A DNA stretch of 58,129 bases, from assembly GCA_014762625.1 (NCBI GenBank), contig JABURQ010000042.1:1-58129 (forward strand). The letters run 5' to 3'. Both the position numbers and the translations under genes were made by a program. This stretch comes from Planctomycetaceae bacterium. GTDB lineage: Bacteria > Planctomycetota > Planctomycetia > Planctomycetales > Planctomycetaceae. This document shows, piece after piece, positions 43,487-53,263 of this stretch; within the stretch, counting starts at the first letter, position 1; each line of letters starts with the position of its first letter. The notes under the pieces were generated by a model. It saw only the letters and a list, made by a program, of their open reading frames with translations, had not been told where the DNA came from and did not search any database.

Positions 43487-44440
43487 ATGGATGAAGGGTT
43501 GGCGAACCGGCCTTTGATCCACGATCATCCTAGGAGTTTGGCTCCCTTGCTGGATACATATGCGGAACGCTGGGCGTTAGTGACCGGTGCCTCCTCAGGG
43601 ATCGGCAAAGAGTTCGCCAACCGACTCGCCGCTCTCGGTATGCACCTCGTGTTGACCGCGCGTCGCGAGGACGAAATGAAAACTCTCGCGGACGAGTTGG
43701 ACACTCGGCACGGCACGCGTTGTGAAATCATCTCGCTGGATCTCTGCGTCCCCGGTCATCCGGAAAAGCTCATCAACGAGATCCAGGCTCGCAACATTGA
43801 TATCGAACTGCTGGTCAATAACGCCGGGTTCGCCAGTGTCGGAACTTTCGCGGACACCGATCATCAACAGGTGTTCGATCTGGTCCAGCTCAATATCGCC
43901 GCCCTCACCGAACTCGCCTATCGACTCTCGGGGCCGATGATCGAACGCGGTCACGGCGGTATCATCAATGTCGCTTCCGTCGCGGGGTTTCAACCGGTCG
44001 CCTACATGTCGGCCTACGCCGCCAGCAAAGCCTATGTCCTGCATTTCAGCGAAGCTCTCTGGGCCGAGTTCAAAGACTACGGCGTGACGGTTCTGGCGTT
44101 ATGCCCCGGTCCCACGGAAACCGACTTTTTCAATGTGGCCGGCGTTCCGGGATGGCTGAAAGGACAATCGGCCCACACACCGGAAGAAGTGGTCAAAACC
44201 GCGCTCCGCTCTCTGGAGAAGAAGAAGCATTACGTGGTGGTGGGATGGAAGAATTATATTCTCTCTCTGCTCTGCCGATTGGCTCCGCGCAAAATGGTCG
44301 TCAACGAATCGCGCAAATATTTCCGACCGCGGTCCAAGCCGAAAAAGAAAAATCGCGGTCAGGATACCGAACCCGAAACCGCGACTCTCGATAGTTCTGA
44401 ATCTTCGGACAATCTACCCAAACAAACCGTCGACCACTGA
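43487..44440 (+). CDS. Short-chain dehydrogenase/reductase
   Basis: A 317-residue classical SDR. TGASSGIGK binds the cofactor, NNAGF is present, and the catalytic residues are in NVASVAG (Ser) and SAYAASKAYVL (Tyr and Lys). The C-terminal 50 residues are a basic then acidic tail (KPKKKNRGQ) beyond the usual domain, after a hydrophobic stretch YILSLLCRLAP, suggesting membrane association as in the DltE/YqjQ-like SDRs. ATG at 43487 chosen; the frame stays open upstream. It overlaps the convergent DUF1501 gene by 27 bases. Confidence 0.9.
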   Translation: MDEGLANRPLIHDHPRSLAPLLDTYAERWALVTGASSGIGKEFANRLAALGMHLVLTARREDEMKTLADELDTRHGTRCEIISLDLCVPGHPEKLINEIQARNIDIELLVNNAGFASVGTFADTDHQQVFDLVQLNIAALTELAYRLSGPMIERGHGGIINVASVAGFQPVAYMSAYAASKAYVLHFSEALWAEFKDYGVTVLALCPGPTETDFFNVAGVPGWLKGQSAHTPEEVVKTALRSLEKKKHYVVVGWKNYILSLLCRLAPRKMVVNESRKYFRPRSKPKKKNRGQDTEPETATLDSSESSDNLPKQTVDH

Positions 44441-45703
44441 GCCTTCGTCGACAATCTTCATCGGACGTCCAAGCGGGCTGATCGTCTCGGAGGTCGGATC
44501 GACATCCAAGGCGTGACAAATGGATGTGAAGAGATCGCCGGTCGTGACCGGCTGCTCGTCCACCATCGCTCCGTCTTTCGTAGTGCTGCCGATCACCTGA
44601 CCGCCTCGCACCCCCGCACCGGCCAACAGAGCGTTAAACGCTCGGGGGAAGTGGTCGCGGCCAGTGCGAGGGTTGATCCGAGGCGTCCGTCCAAATTCGC
44701 CCATCCAGACGACCAGGGTGTCGTCCAACATGCCGCGTGTTTCGAGATCGACCAGCAACGTCGCCAACGCGGGATCGACTTCGCCCGCTAGACGCGTGGT
44801 ATTTTCGAACACATCGGCATGCGTGTCCCAGTTACGATGATTCACCTCGACGTACGGAACGCCCGTCTCAACCAAACGCCGGGAGAGAAGACAACCGCGA
44901 CCGAAATCGGTATCTCCGTACGAATTTCTGAGCGACGAAGATTCTTCGTCCAGATTGAAAGCGGCCAGGTTCTGACTTAAAACCATGCGTGCCGCTTTGC
45001 CGTACAGTTTCTGATGATCGGCGACGACCTGGCCTGCCCCTTGTTTCGCAAACTCGGCGTCGACGCGTCCGAGCAATTTTCGACGACGATCGTAGCGATC
45101 GGTTTCTACCGATTGCTCGACGTTGCGCGGCATCTCACCGGGTCGATCGACCACAAACGGTTCGTAATCGATCCCCAGATGGCCGGCGTGTAATCCGGAG
45201 GCCGGGCGACCGATCGATACCACCGACGGCAGGTCGAAGTCCGGTTGTTCCAGATGAGTCGCCAGATTCGCTCCCAGGCCGGGATGCTTAACGCTTCCCG
45301 ACGGCAGGTAACCGGTATGCATCTGATAGGTCGCCCGCTGATGATTCCCTTCTTTACTGGTCATCGAGCGAATGATGGTCGCCTTGTCGAGTGCTTTGGC
45401 GGTCTCCGGCCAGGCATGGGCAATTTCGACGCCCGGAATCGCTGTCTGGATGGACGTCGTTTCCCCGGCGATCTCAGAATCCGATTTCGGATCGAACGTC
45501 TCAAATTGACTCGGTCCCCCCTGCATCCATAACACGATCACCTTCTTGCCCTGCTTGCGCAGTTCGGCAGCCTGGAGAGACATGACGTCCCGCAGACTGA
45601 GACAACCGGCGGCGACGGAGGTTGCGGAAACCGAGTGCAGAAAACTGCGACGCGTCAAACCACGACGCGTGAACTGCAGGTTTTGATGGAGTGAGGTTTT
45701 CAT
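44414..45703 (-). CDS. DUF1501 family protein, Tat-exported (copy 2)
   Basis: A 429-residue DUF1501 protein with a twin-arginine leader (RRGLTRRSFLHSVSATSVA). LWMQGGPSQFETFDPK, WDTHADVF and WMGEFGRTPRINPRTGRDHFPRA-type motifs match the family. It follows the DUF1549/DUF1553 gene by 66 bases on the same strand, the arrangement repeated many times in planctomycete genomes. They probably act together outside the cytoplasm; the task is unknown. Confidence 0.94.
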   Translation of the reverse strand: MKTSLHQNLQFTRRGLTRRSFLHSVSATSVAAGCLSLRDVMSLQAAELRKQGKKVIVLWMQGGPSQFETFDPKSDSEIAGETTSIQTAIPGVEIAHAWPETAKALDKATIIRSMTSKEGNHQRATYQMHTGYLPSGSVKHPGLGANLATHLEQPDFDLPSVVSIGRPASGLHAGHLGIDYEPFVVDRPGEMPRNVEQSVETDRYDRRRKLLGRVDAEFAKQGAGQVVADHQKLYGKAARMVLSQNLAAFNLDEESSSLRNSYGDTDFGRGCLLSRRLVETGVPYVEVNHRNWDTHADVFENTTRLAGEVDPALATLLVDLETRGMLDDTLVVWMGEFGRTPRINPRTGRDHFPRAFNALLAGAGVRGGQVIGSTTKDGAMVDEQPVTTGDLFTSICHALDVDPTSETISPLGRPMKIVDEGSVVDGLFG

Positions 45704-45769
45704 AGGATCAGGCTTTCTATCAGGCCCGAGGAGTTACTGAGGTCAAAGAGAAGTGGAATTGTGTCGCGT

Positions 45770-47632
45770 TCAGCGTTTGGTCTGGAACTCTGACGAGTTC
45801 AGCAGCGACCAGTACAGGTCTTCGAACGCTTCACGACGATCGTCGACCTCCTGGAGGTATTCGCGGGCAATCTTCAGTTCGTTTTCGGTCGGTTGACGAG
45901 AAAGTACGGTGAGATAAAGTTCGCGTGTCACGTCGTCATCTTTCTCGAATTGTTCCATGATCTGCGTCAGTTTTCCGCCGCGCGTCTGTTGAATAGCCCG
46001 CTCCACTTCCGGCGAGTTCATCAGGAACAAAGCTTGCGGGATCGTGCCGGTCACATCGGCTTGCGGGGTGGACGGATCGAATTCGAACAACTGCGTGAAC
46101 TGGAAACGGGGCGAACGGAAGTATCCGAGGGGCCCGGCCGGCCCGGCCATGTTCGTCCGTCGGCGCAGAGCCACATAATTTGGATTCTCATTCATTCCGA
46201 GTGCTTTCACGAACGAATCGTACAAGGCATCGGCCCGCAAACGGGTCGGAGTTCCCGAGGCGAACATCATCTCCGAATCCGCGTTCAAGGCGCGTTGGTA
46301 CGTCTGAGTCAGGACGATCGTTTTCAGTAACCACTTGATGTCGTATTCGTGGGCCACAAACTGGCCCGCGAGCACATCGAGCATCTCGTCGGCATATGCG
46401 ATTCGCTCCGGTCCCATATCGTCAATCGGCATATAGAACCCGGCACCCGTCAATTCCGACCAGATCCGATTCACAAACGCTCGAGCGAACCAGGGATTGT
46501 CGGGAGCGGTCATCGTTTCCGCCAGGAACGTTCGGCGAGCGATGTCGGGAAGCTCCTGGGGAGCGGGTTCCGCATTCACAAAGAAGACGGGATGAACGGG
46601 AGTCCCTTTCGACGAGGGATCGTTCAAATCGGGCATAAAGTATTCGGCGCTCCCCTGCCCCGGACGTTCCATGATGGGGATGCTTTTGATTTCCTCGACC
46701 GACAGCATCTGGTCCTGATCTCGATCGACCGTTTGAACCAGACGATCGTACAAGCGCTCGAAAGGATTATTGGCGGTTTCCTCTTTCGACAACTTGCCGT
46801 CACCATTGCGATCCATCAATCGCACCAGACGCTCGGCATTCTGAATCAGATCCTGCGGACGTCCTCGATTACTCCGCTCCGTGAGCGAATTGACGACAAA
46901 CGTCCGGCGGTCGCCGTCCGCTTGCTGACGGAACTGCACGCGCGTGAAATACGCCGCCAGTTCGTGAAAATCTTGTCGCTTCCATTGGTCGGTCGGATGA
47001 TCGTGGCAATTGGCACATTGAATCTGTATCCCGAGAAAGATGCGTGAGGCCTCGGCAGCTATTTCGGCGGGATCACCGCCATGAACCATGATCAACGCGG
47101 TAGAACCTTCCTCGGAAACATCGCCCGTAGCGGTCAGAATCTGTGTGACGATTTCGTCCCACGACTGATTGTCGGCCAGGCGTTCCTGCAACCAGTTTTC
47201 AAAGACCGGCTGAAAACGCCGCGTTCGTTCATCGGTGGCGCGGGAAAAAATCACATCCCGCCAGTATCGCGACCAGTTCGCCGCGTAAGCCTCGGAGTCC
47301 AGCAACTGATCGACCAGCTCCGACCGTTTTTGCGAGGATGGATTGAAAGTGAATAACGTCACTTCCCCCGCAGAGGGTGGAACACCGGTCAAGTCGAGCG
47401 AGACACGTCGCAGAAAATCTTCGTCAGAAGTCAGCGAAGCCGGCTGAGCGTTCAGTTCCTGAAGATGGTCGTTCGCCAGGCGGTCCAGTTCTCGGGCGAC
47501 TTCTCCCTCGGAACGGGGCGGCACTTCGGAAAAATTTGCGGCGAAAAGAGTTGTCCCGGAAAGACAAAAAGCGATTCCCGCGATGGCCACAACGTGCGAG
47601 AACCAGCAAATCAAAGTCTTCATAGTTGTCAC
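45770..47632 (-). CDS. DUF1549/DUF1553 protein with EF-hand calcium motifs
   Basis: A 620-residue protein. Signal segment (VVAIAGIAFCLSGTTLFA), then DUF1549 (ELNAQPASLTSDEDFLRRVSLDLTGVPPS) with a CANCHDH motif that could carry heme or just be conserved, two EF-hands (DRNGDGKLSKEE at about residue 275 and DRDQDQMLSVEEI), and the DUF1553 domain (WFARAFVNRIWSELTGAGFY to the C-terminus). Calcium binding is inferred from the EF-hand pattern. Encoded just upstream of DUF1501 copy 2. Confidence 0.93.
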   Translation of the reverse strand: MTTMKTLICWFSHVVAIAGIAFCLSGTTLFAANFSEVPPRSEGEVARELDRLANDHLQELNAQPASLTSDEDFLRRVSLDLTGVPPSAGEVTLFTFNPSSQKRSELVDQLLDSEAYAANWSRYWRDVIFSRATDERTRRFQPVFENWLQERLADNQSWDEIVTQILTATGDVSEEGSTALIMVHGGDPAEIAAEASRIFLGIQIQCANCHDHPTDQWKRQDFHELAAYFTRVQFRQQADGDRRTFVVNSLTERSNRGRPQDLIQNAERLVRLMDRNGDGKLSKEETANNPFERLYDRLVQTVDRDQDQMLSVEEIKSIPIMERPGQGSAEYFMPDLNDPSSKGTPVHPVFFVNAEPAPQELPDIARRTFLAETMTAPDNPWFARAFVNRIWSELTGAGFYMPIDDMGPERIAYADEMLDVLAGQFVAHEYDIKWLLKTIVLTQTYQRALNADSEMMFASGTPTRLRADALYDSFVKALGMNENPNYVALRRRTNMAGPAGPLGYFRSPRFQFTQLFEFDPSTPQADVTGTIPQALFLMNSPEVERAIQQTRGGKLTQIMEQFEKDDDVTRELYLTVLSRQPTENELKIAREYLQEVDDRREAFEDLYWSLLNSSEFQTKR

Positions 47633-47837
47633 CTGGAAATTGGAAAGGTCGTGAAAGATTGGCCCGACCTGTGGTATTCAGTCAAATAAACCCTCGCCCG
47701 AGGAAGAAGTTACGGCGGTTTCCGCAATTTTTACTCACGATCGACATGTTTCGTTTTATTTTTTTGGCAATTGGAGACAGAAATCGACATTGTGTGAGAG
47801 GCCTTCTCATACTTTGTTCCTCAATTCGCTCAACATC

Positions 47838-49517
47838 ATGTCTCCCACCACACTGATTCTCGCCATCGTGATGGCCGGCATTGTGACGGTTATCGGCTCC
47901 ATCCTGCTGTTTCGCCTGCATGCGTTCCTGGCGCTCGTTCTGGGCGCGTTGGTCGTGGCCATCTGCACGCCCCGAGTGAACCTGGAAAACTTCGCCGTCG
48001 AAGATGCCGATGTGAAAATCGTCTCGGTCAACGAGAGCGGGCTCGAACTGAAAGTCGCTCACAGCGTCGCTCCACTCGATTCTTCATGGCTCATCGTCCA
48101 TCACGATTCAATCGAAGAACCGTACGAATCAATCGCGCAACTCAAAACCAGCGAACATCTCACGAATCCCGAAAACGATCAGAAGACGATTCGCCTCGGA
48201 TTCACTCAGGATTACTCACGGGACGATTATCAGAAAACGGACCTGGTCATCGCTCCCGATGAATTCGTCGCGGCGAAGAAGTCCGCTCTGGTCACGATCG
48301 GTTCGCGACTCGCGGCGGCTTTCGGCTCGACCGCCGGTAAGGTTGGACTCATCATCGCCATGGCCTCAATCATCGGAAAGTGTCTCCTCGACAGCGGTGC
48401 CGCCCATCGGATCGTCGATTCAACACTGAAGCTGGTCGGCGAGAAACGCGCTCCGCAAGCATTTATCTTCAGTGGTTTTCTACTCGCCATCCCGGTCTTT
48501 TTCGATACTGTCTTCTATCTGATGGTTCCCATCGGTAAAGCGATGCGCCTACGCACCGGAAAAAACTATCTGCTGTATGTGCTCGCGATCGTTTCCGGCG
48601 GGACGATGGCTCACTCCCTCGTTCCTCCCACGCCGGGGCCTCTTTTCGTCGCCGAAGAACTCAACGTCAACATCGGCTTGATGATTCTCGCCGGTTGCGG
48701 CGTGGGGCTGTTCACGAGCACGGCAGGCTTTTTCTGGTGTCACTGGATGAATCGGATCAGCGAACTACCGTTGCGGGATACTCCCGACCTCTCGCTCGCC
48801 GATCTGGAAAAGCTCTCCTCGCGCGATGAATCGACGTTGCCTCCACTCAGCCTGTCACTGCTGCCGATTTTATTGCCCGTCTTTTTGATCGGCGGCTTTA
48901 CGATTCTCAAACCAGCGTTGGAAGGTCTGAATCCCACCGTCTTCTACATTTTGCAAACGCTGGCTGATAAAAATATCGCCCTGGTAATCTCGGCCATGAT
49001 TGCCATCGGTTTGCTGATCAAACAATCGGATCTCACCAAAGACGAATTCGCCTCCTCGATGCAATCGTCACTCGCGGGAGCCGGTATCATTATTCTGATT
49101 ACCTCCGCCGGCGGAGCCTTCGGTCAAATGCTCAAAATGACCGGTGTCGCCACGCTCGTCCAGGAACTGCCGCTGCATTCCCCCACCCTGATTCTGATCC
49201 TCGCCTTTTTGATCACGACCGCCATCCGCACCGCTCAAGGTTCCTCCACGGTCGCCATGATCACCACGGTGGGACTCTTTGCGCCGTTGGTGGGTGAGGG
49301 AGTTCTCGGCGTGCATCCGGTCTATATCGCGCTGGCGATCGGCTGCGGATCGAAACCGATCGCCTGGATGAACGACAGTGGCTTCTGGGTCATCACCCGC
49401 ATGAGCGGTATGACTGAAAAAGAAGGTTTGAAATTTATCACGCCGCTTTCTGCCGCGATGGCGATTTCCGGTCTGGTCGTGGTTTTGATCGCAGCCGCCG
49501 TTTATCCGGGTGTGTAA
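47838..49517 (+). CDS. GntP family permease with soluble insertion
   Basis: A 559-residue symporter-type protein of the gluconate permease family. SPTTLILAIVMAGIVTVIGSILLF starts the membrane part, GKVGLIIAMASIIGKCLLDSGAA and SLVPPTPGPLFVAEEL are characteristic, and the late TAQGSSTVAMITTVGLFAP motif lies in the transport core. Between the second helix and the rest lies about 95 residues of hydrophilic sequence (roughly 50-145), absent from typical GntP proteins of about 440 residues. Substrate perhaps gluconate or a related acid. The chosen ATG at 47838 starts the first helix. Confidence 0.9.
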   Translation: MSPTTLILAIVMAGIVTVIGSILLFRLHAFLALVLGALVVAICTPRVNLENFAVEDADVKIVSVNESGLELKVAHSVAPLDSSWLIVHHDSIEEPYESIAQLKTSEHLTNPENDQKTIRLGFTQDYSRDDYQKTDLVIAPDEFVAAKKSALVTIGSRLAAAFGSTAGKVGLIIAMASIIGKCLLDSGAAHRIVDSTLKLVGEKRAPQAFIFSGFLLAIPVFFDTVFYLMVPIGKAMRLRTGKNYLLYVLAIVSGGTMAHSLVPPTPGPLFVAEELNVNIGLMILAGCGVGLFTSTAGFFWCHWMNRISELPLRDTPDLSLADLEKLSSRDESTLPPLSLSLLPILLPVFLIGGFTILKPALEGLNPTVFYILQTLADKNIALVISAMIAIGLLIKQSDLTKDEFASSMQSSLAGAGIIILITSAGGAFGQMLKMTGVATLVQELPLHSPTLILILAFLITTAIRTAQGSSTVAMITTVGLFAPLVGEGVLGVHPVYIALAIGCGSKPIAWMNDSGFWVITRMSGMTEKEGLKFITPLSAAMAISGLVVVLIAAAVYPGV

Positions 49518-49635
49518 AATATTTCGAGAGTGGCGCTGGGCACTCCGTAATAGCGGAAGCACCCGTCTTCAACATTCCACGTCGAACATGAATCTTTTCC
49601 ACCTCGCTCGTGATGATGAACGATTCAATGGCTAT

Positions 49636-49932
49636 TCATTCTTCATAGTCTTCCAACATTGCAGATTTAATGACCAGATAGAATCCCGTGGAGAGAATCA
49701 ACAAACCGAACAAGATCACGATGGTGATCCAAAAGAAGATGGCTCCAGGGTTCGTATAAACGTAATTCCCATTGTCCAGATAAACGACATTCTCAGCACC
49801 AACGAGAGTTTCGATTCCCAGAGACACTTCAAGCCCCGGAGTCACGATTGTCTGACTCAAAAAGATAATGAGTACACCAATGACGACCAGAACGCTGCCG
49901 ATGATTTTGAAGAGTGATTGTTTTAATCGCAT
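49636..49932 (-). CDS. Small membrane protein with two helices
   Basis: A 98-residue protein with two hydrophobic segments, SVLVVIGVLIIFLSQTIV and IFFWITIVILFGLLILSTGF, separated by a loop of about 35 residues. ATG at 49932 starts MRLKQSLFKI; an in-frame longer form from 49968 is possible. Not recognised. It converges on GntP with a gap of 118 bases. Confidence 0.6.
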   Translation of the reverse strand: MRLKQSLFKIIGSVLVVIGVLIIFLSQTIVTPGLEVSLGIETLVGAENVVYLDNGNYVYTNPGAIFFWITIVILFGLLILSTGFYLVIKSAMLEDYEE

Positions 49933-50198
49933 GGTCGTTTTCGCAAGAAGGAATCGCAGCCTGATCATCTTTTAGTCTACTTTCTCGATCCAAATTGAAA
50001 GAGATGAATTTTATGCACTGCTTCCGCTCTCAATTCTATAGATGTCTACGTCGCAACTTCGTACACGATCCGGATCGAAAAATGCCGATAAGAAATCCGC
50101 GCCTGACGGAATTTTGTAAGCTATCCTCCAACAAGTTCCGCTCGTGAGCGTTTTCCGCCGTCCTGTCCGTGTTTTTCCCGACTCACAGATCGAGATCG

Positions 50199-50996
50199 AT
50201 GCTCCAAGCTAACCAGAATTCCCCCGCCCCGCTGATTGATGTTTGTCAGTTTGAAAAATTTTACGATCGTGTGATTGCGGTCCGTGAACTCTCTTTTCAC
50301 GTCAAGCCGGGACAGATTTTCGGCCTCGTCGGACCGAACGGCGCGGGAAAAACAACGACCCTTAAAGCCCTCTCGGGAATGATTCCTCCCACGCGAGGCA
50401 CGCTGACCGTCGGAGGACTCGACGTCGTCGAACACCCGGTACAAGCCAAGCGGATTCTTTCCTACATTCCCGACGACCCGCAACTCTTCTCCGAACTGAC
50501 GGTCTCCGAACATCTCGCCTTCATCGCTTCCGTCTATCAGGTCGAAGACGCCAACGAGAAAGCGACCGAGTTACTCAAGGAATTTGAGCTGTTTGAGAAA
50601 CGACACGCCACAGCCCGAGACCTATCGCGCGGCATGCGACAGAAACTCGCCATCTGTTGCGCCTACCTCCACGACCCGCAAGTCATTCTGTTCGATGAAC
50701 CGCTCACGGGACTCGATCCTCACGGTATCCGCAAGGTGAAACAAACCATTCGGGATCGCGCCGCCGCAGGAGCCGCCGTCATCATCAGTTCGCATTTGCT
50801 GGCCGTCGTGGAAGACTTATGTACCGACATTTTGATTCTAGAATCGGGGCGGGACTGTTTCTGTGGAACGTTCGAAGATCTCCGTGCGGAATACCGGGAA
50901 GACGGACACGAGACCGATCTCGAACGGATTTTCTTTCTCGTCACCGGCGTCCGCGAAGAAGTAGCCCGTCAAGTCGCCAGTCTCGAGACTCCCTGA
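50199..50996 (+). CDS. ABC transporter ATP-binding protein
   Basis: A 265-residue ATPase. GLVGPNGAGKTTTLKAL is Walker A, DLSRGMRQKLAICCAYLHDP the signature region, and VILFDEPLTGLDPHG Walker B with D-loop; HLLAVVEDLC contains the switch histidine. Subtype resembles the CcmA/NatA exporter ATPases. The downstream gene, 30 bases away, encodes a matching permease. Confidence 0.94.
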   Translation: MLQANQNSPAPLIDVCQFEKFYDRVIAVRELSFHVKPGQIFGLVGPNGAGKTTTLKALSGMIPPTRGTLTVGGLDVVEHPVQAKRILSYIPDDPQLFSELTVSEHLAFIASVYQVEDANEKATELLKEFELFEKRHATARDLSRGMRQKLAICCAYLHDPQVILFDEPLTGLDPHGIRKVKQTIRDRAAAGAAVIISSHLLAVVEDLCTDILILESGRDCFCGTFEDLRAEYREDGHETDLERIFFLVTGVREEVARQVASLETP

Positions 50997-51026
50997 TCAC
51001 ATGACTTCAAACCTAATTCACTCCCG

Positions 51027-52697
51027 ATGATCGATACCTTCTTCCATCCCGCATTGCGACAGCTGATTCGCATTCGCACCTACGCGAAGCTCCGCCGGAT
51101 GGTTCGATCCAGCTTCACCCCTCGTCGGGCCTTTCTGACGATGCTGGTCATTTTTCTCGGCCTGTTCTGGATGATCACGGCCGGGGCGAGCATGCTGAAC
51201 CGGCAAACTTTCGATCCGGAAAACTTCCGTCGCTCGATCTCTTTGTTCCTGGCGCTGTATTTCCTCTGGCATCTCGTCCGCCTCGCCTGGAAGCGTCCCG
51301 AACCGATGGAAGACTGGACCGCCGCCGAACAGTTTCATTTACTGAGCGGTCCCTTTTCGGGACGACACCTCATCGGCTATCGCCTCGCAGTGATCTTTTC
51401 GGCGACGTTGTTTAAAGCGTCCCTCGTGACATTCCTGATGCTCCCCGACTTGCCGAATCCCATTCTCGGTTTCTCCGGATTCCTGTTCGGCCTGATCTTC
51501 CTTGAGTTCCTGAGGCTGAACGCCGAAACGATCATCAATGGTCTTCCGCAAAAAGTGTATCAGGGATATCGTCTCGTGGTCTGCGGAATTCTGTTGCTGT
51601 TCTTTTCGCTGGTTCTGTTGCGATTGTTTCATTTGACCGAAGAACACCTGACCGACCTCCGCGATCTGCGCAATCTGATTCCCTTATTCAAATCAGAACT
51701 GGAGCAACTGCGGGCGACCTTCGCGGGCCGCGTCATCGAATATCCCTTCTCCTCATTCGCAGCACTCATTACTACAAACTCCTTTTCCACCCTCGCCGCA
51801 GGACGGTTTCTGCTGTGTGGTGGATTGGTGGTGGCGAGCGGATACGCGGTCATTCATCTCGATCTCCACAACCGACAACTGGAGTTGAAACGCGAACGAG
51901 CCCGCAAAGACGATCAATCCGCCGTCTCGTTCAGCGATGAGTCGAACGAGCCACTGCTGCAACTCAAAAAGCTGCCTCGGTTCGGCGGCATCGTTCCTCT
52001 CGCCTGGCGACAAACGCTCTGTGCGAGACGTTATGTGGGAGGTCTCCTGATTTCGCTGATCATTCCCGCGATTCTTTCGCTGTTTCCCCTCGCGGTTCCC
52101 AACGATCCGATACCGACGTTCGTCTCGGTCATCACGGGGACATTGTTCTTTTCGTTCATGCTGCTTCCCGCCACAATCAAATACGATTTCCGTCGCGACT
52201 TCGATCGGCTGTCTGCCCTGAAGATGTTACCCGTACCACCGAGATCGATGGTGCTCGGCCAATTGACCGTCCCGGTCATCGCAACATTCGGATTTCAACT
52301 TTTCGTCCTGACTGTGTCGATGCTGGTGCGTCCGATTCCGGTGAACTGGTATCTGTCCTCGCTATTGATTCTGTTCCCGATCGTGGTGTTCCTGGTGGCG
52401 CTCGATAACCTGATTTTTCTCTGGTATCCGCACCGTCTGGTCGAGGAAGGCTTTGAAGTCTTCCTGCGTTCCATCCTCACGTTCACTTCAAAAATTCTGC
52501 TCTGCGGACTCGGCATCGGTCTGATTCTGTGGTGTGATTTTCTTAGCCGGATCATCGCTGACCGGATCGACATCCCGCAACGGACTCTCTTCGTCGCCGG
52601 ACTGATTCTACTCGGCTGGAGTTTCGCCGGTGTTTGCCTGGGCTTGGTCATCCACGCCTTCAAACGCTTCGATCCCTCCGTCGAACAAAGTCGCTAG
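51027..52697 (+). CDS. ABC exporter membrane subunit
   Basis: A 556-residue polytopic protein with about ten to twelve hydrophobic segments (for example AFLTMLVIFLGLFWMI, LVVCGILLLFFSLVLL, IATFGFQLFVLTVSML), arranged in two halves around a hydrophilic stretch (ELKRERARKDDQSAVSF). It is the expected partner of the ATPase just upstream. Planctomycetes have a family of large exporter permeases like this, substrate unknown. Confidence 0.85.
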   Translation: MIDTFFHPALRQLIRIRTYAKLRRMVRSSFTPRRAFLTMLVIFLGLFWMITAGASMLNRQTFDPENFRRSISLFLALYFLWHLVRLAWKRPEPMEDWTAAEQFHLLSGPFSGRHLIGYRLAVIFSATLFKASLVTFLMLPDLPNPILGFSGFLFGLIFLEFLRLNAETIINGLPQKVYQGYRLVVCGILLLFFSLVLLRLFHLTEEHLTDLRDLRNLIPLFKSELEQLRATFAGRVIEYPFSSFAALITTNSFSTLAAGRFLLCGGLVVASGYAVIHLDLHNRQLELKRERARKDDQSAVSFSDESNEPLLQLKKLPRFGGIVPLAWRQTLCARRYVGGLLISLIIPAILSLFPLAVPNDPIPTFVSVITGTLFFSFMLLPATIKYDFRRDFDRLSALKMLPVPPRSMVLGQLTVPVIATFGFQLFVLTVSMLVRPIPVNWYLSSLLILFPIVVFLVALDNLIFLWYPHRLVEEGFEVFLRSILTFTSKILLCGLGIGLILWCDFLSRIIADRIDIPQRTLFVAGLILLGWSFAGVCLGLVIHAFKRFDPSVEQSR

Positions 52698-52779
52698 AGC
52701 TTGCTATCCGAAATTCTGGTGAAGCGATACAATTACCTGCGGTTCGTGAAATGACACCCCAGTGAGTTCACCAGACACC

Positions 52780-53259
52780 ATGATCCGACCTGTGCGACCA
52801 AATAACGAATCCTCGGCCTCCGCGAACCGGCTTCCCCCGGAACCGCTCTCGTCACGCTCAGCCCCGGACCAGAAACCTCCCCAACTTGTTCACGGCGTGA
52901 AACGTGTCTGCTATCTCTCGGGAGCCGGTCTCTGTTTCTTGCTGGGAGTGCTGGGAGCTTTATTGCCCGGTTTGCCGGCGACTCCCTTCCTGCTGCTGAC
53001 CAGTTTTTTTCTCGTGCGGACCTCACCCCGCTGGAATGCGGCGCTGCTACGTTCTCGATTGTTCGGTCCCATCCTGCGGGACTGGCAAGAGAACGGCGGC
53101 ATCCGACCTCACGTGAAACTGAAAGCGGTGATCTTTGTCGTTGCGGCGGTCGGGTTGACGGTCACTTTTTCGAGCCTCAGTCTGTGGCCGAAAGTATCGG
53201 TCGGCGTGCTGGCTGGCGTGGGAATCGGCGTCATTGCCAGGCTCCCGTCTGTGGAGTGA
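52780..53259 (+). CDS. DUF454 (YbaN-like) membrane protein
   Basis: A 159-residue protein. After a Pro/Ser-rich leader of about 45 residues comes the DUF454 pattern: SGAGLCFLLGVLGALLPGLPATPFLLL, SFFLVRTSPRWNAALL, WQENGGI, and two more helices to the C-terminus. Role unknown; E. coli YbaN is similar. GTG at 52762 is an alternative start. Confidence 0.85.
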   Translation: MIRPVRPNNESSASANRLPPEPLSSRSAPDQKPPQLVHGVKRVCYLSGAGLCFLLGVLGALLPGLPATPFLLLTSFFLVRTSPRWNAALLRSRLFGPILRDWQENGGIRPHVKLKAVIFVVAAVGLTVTFSSLSLWPKVSVGVLAGVGIGVIARLPSVE

Positions 53260-53263
53260 CTAT

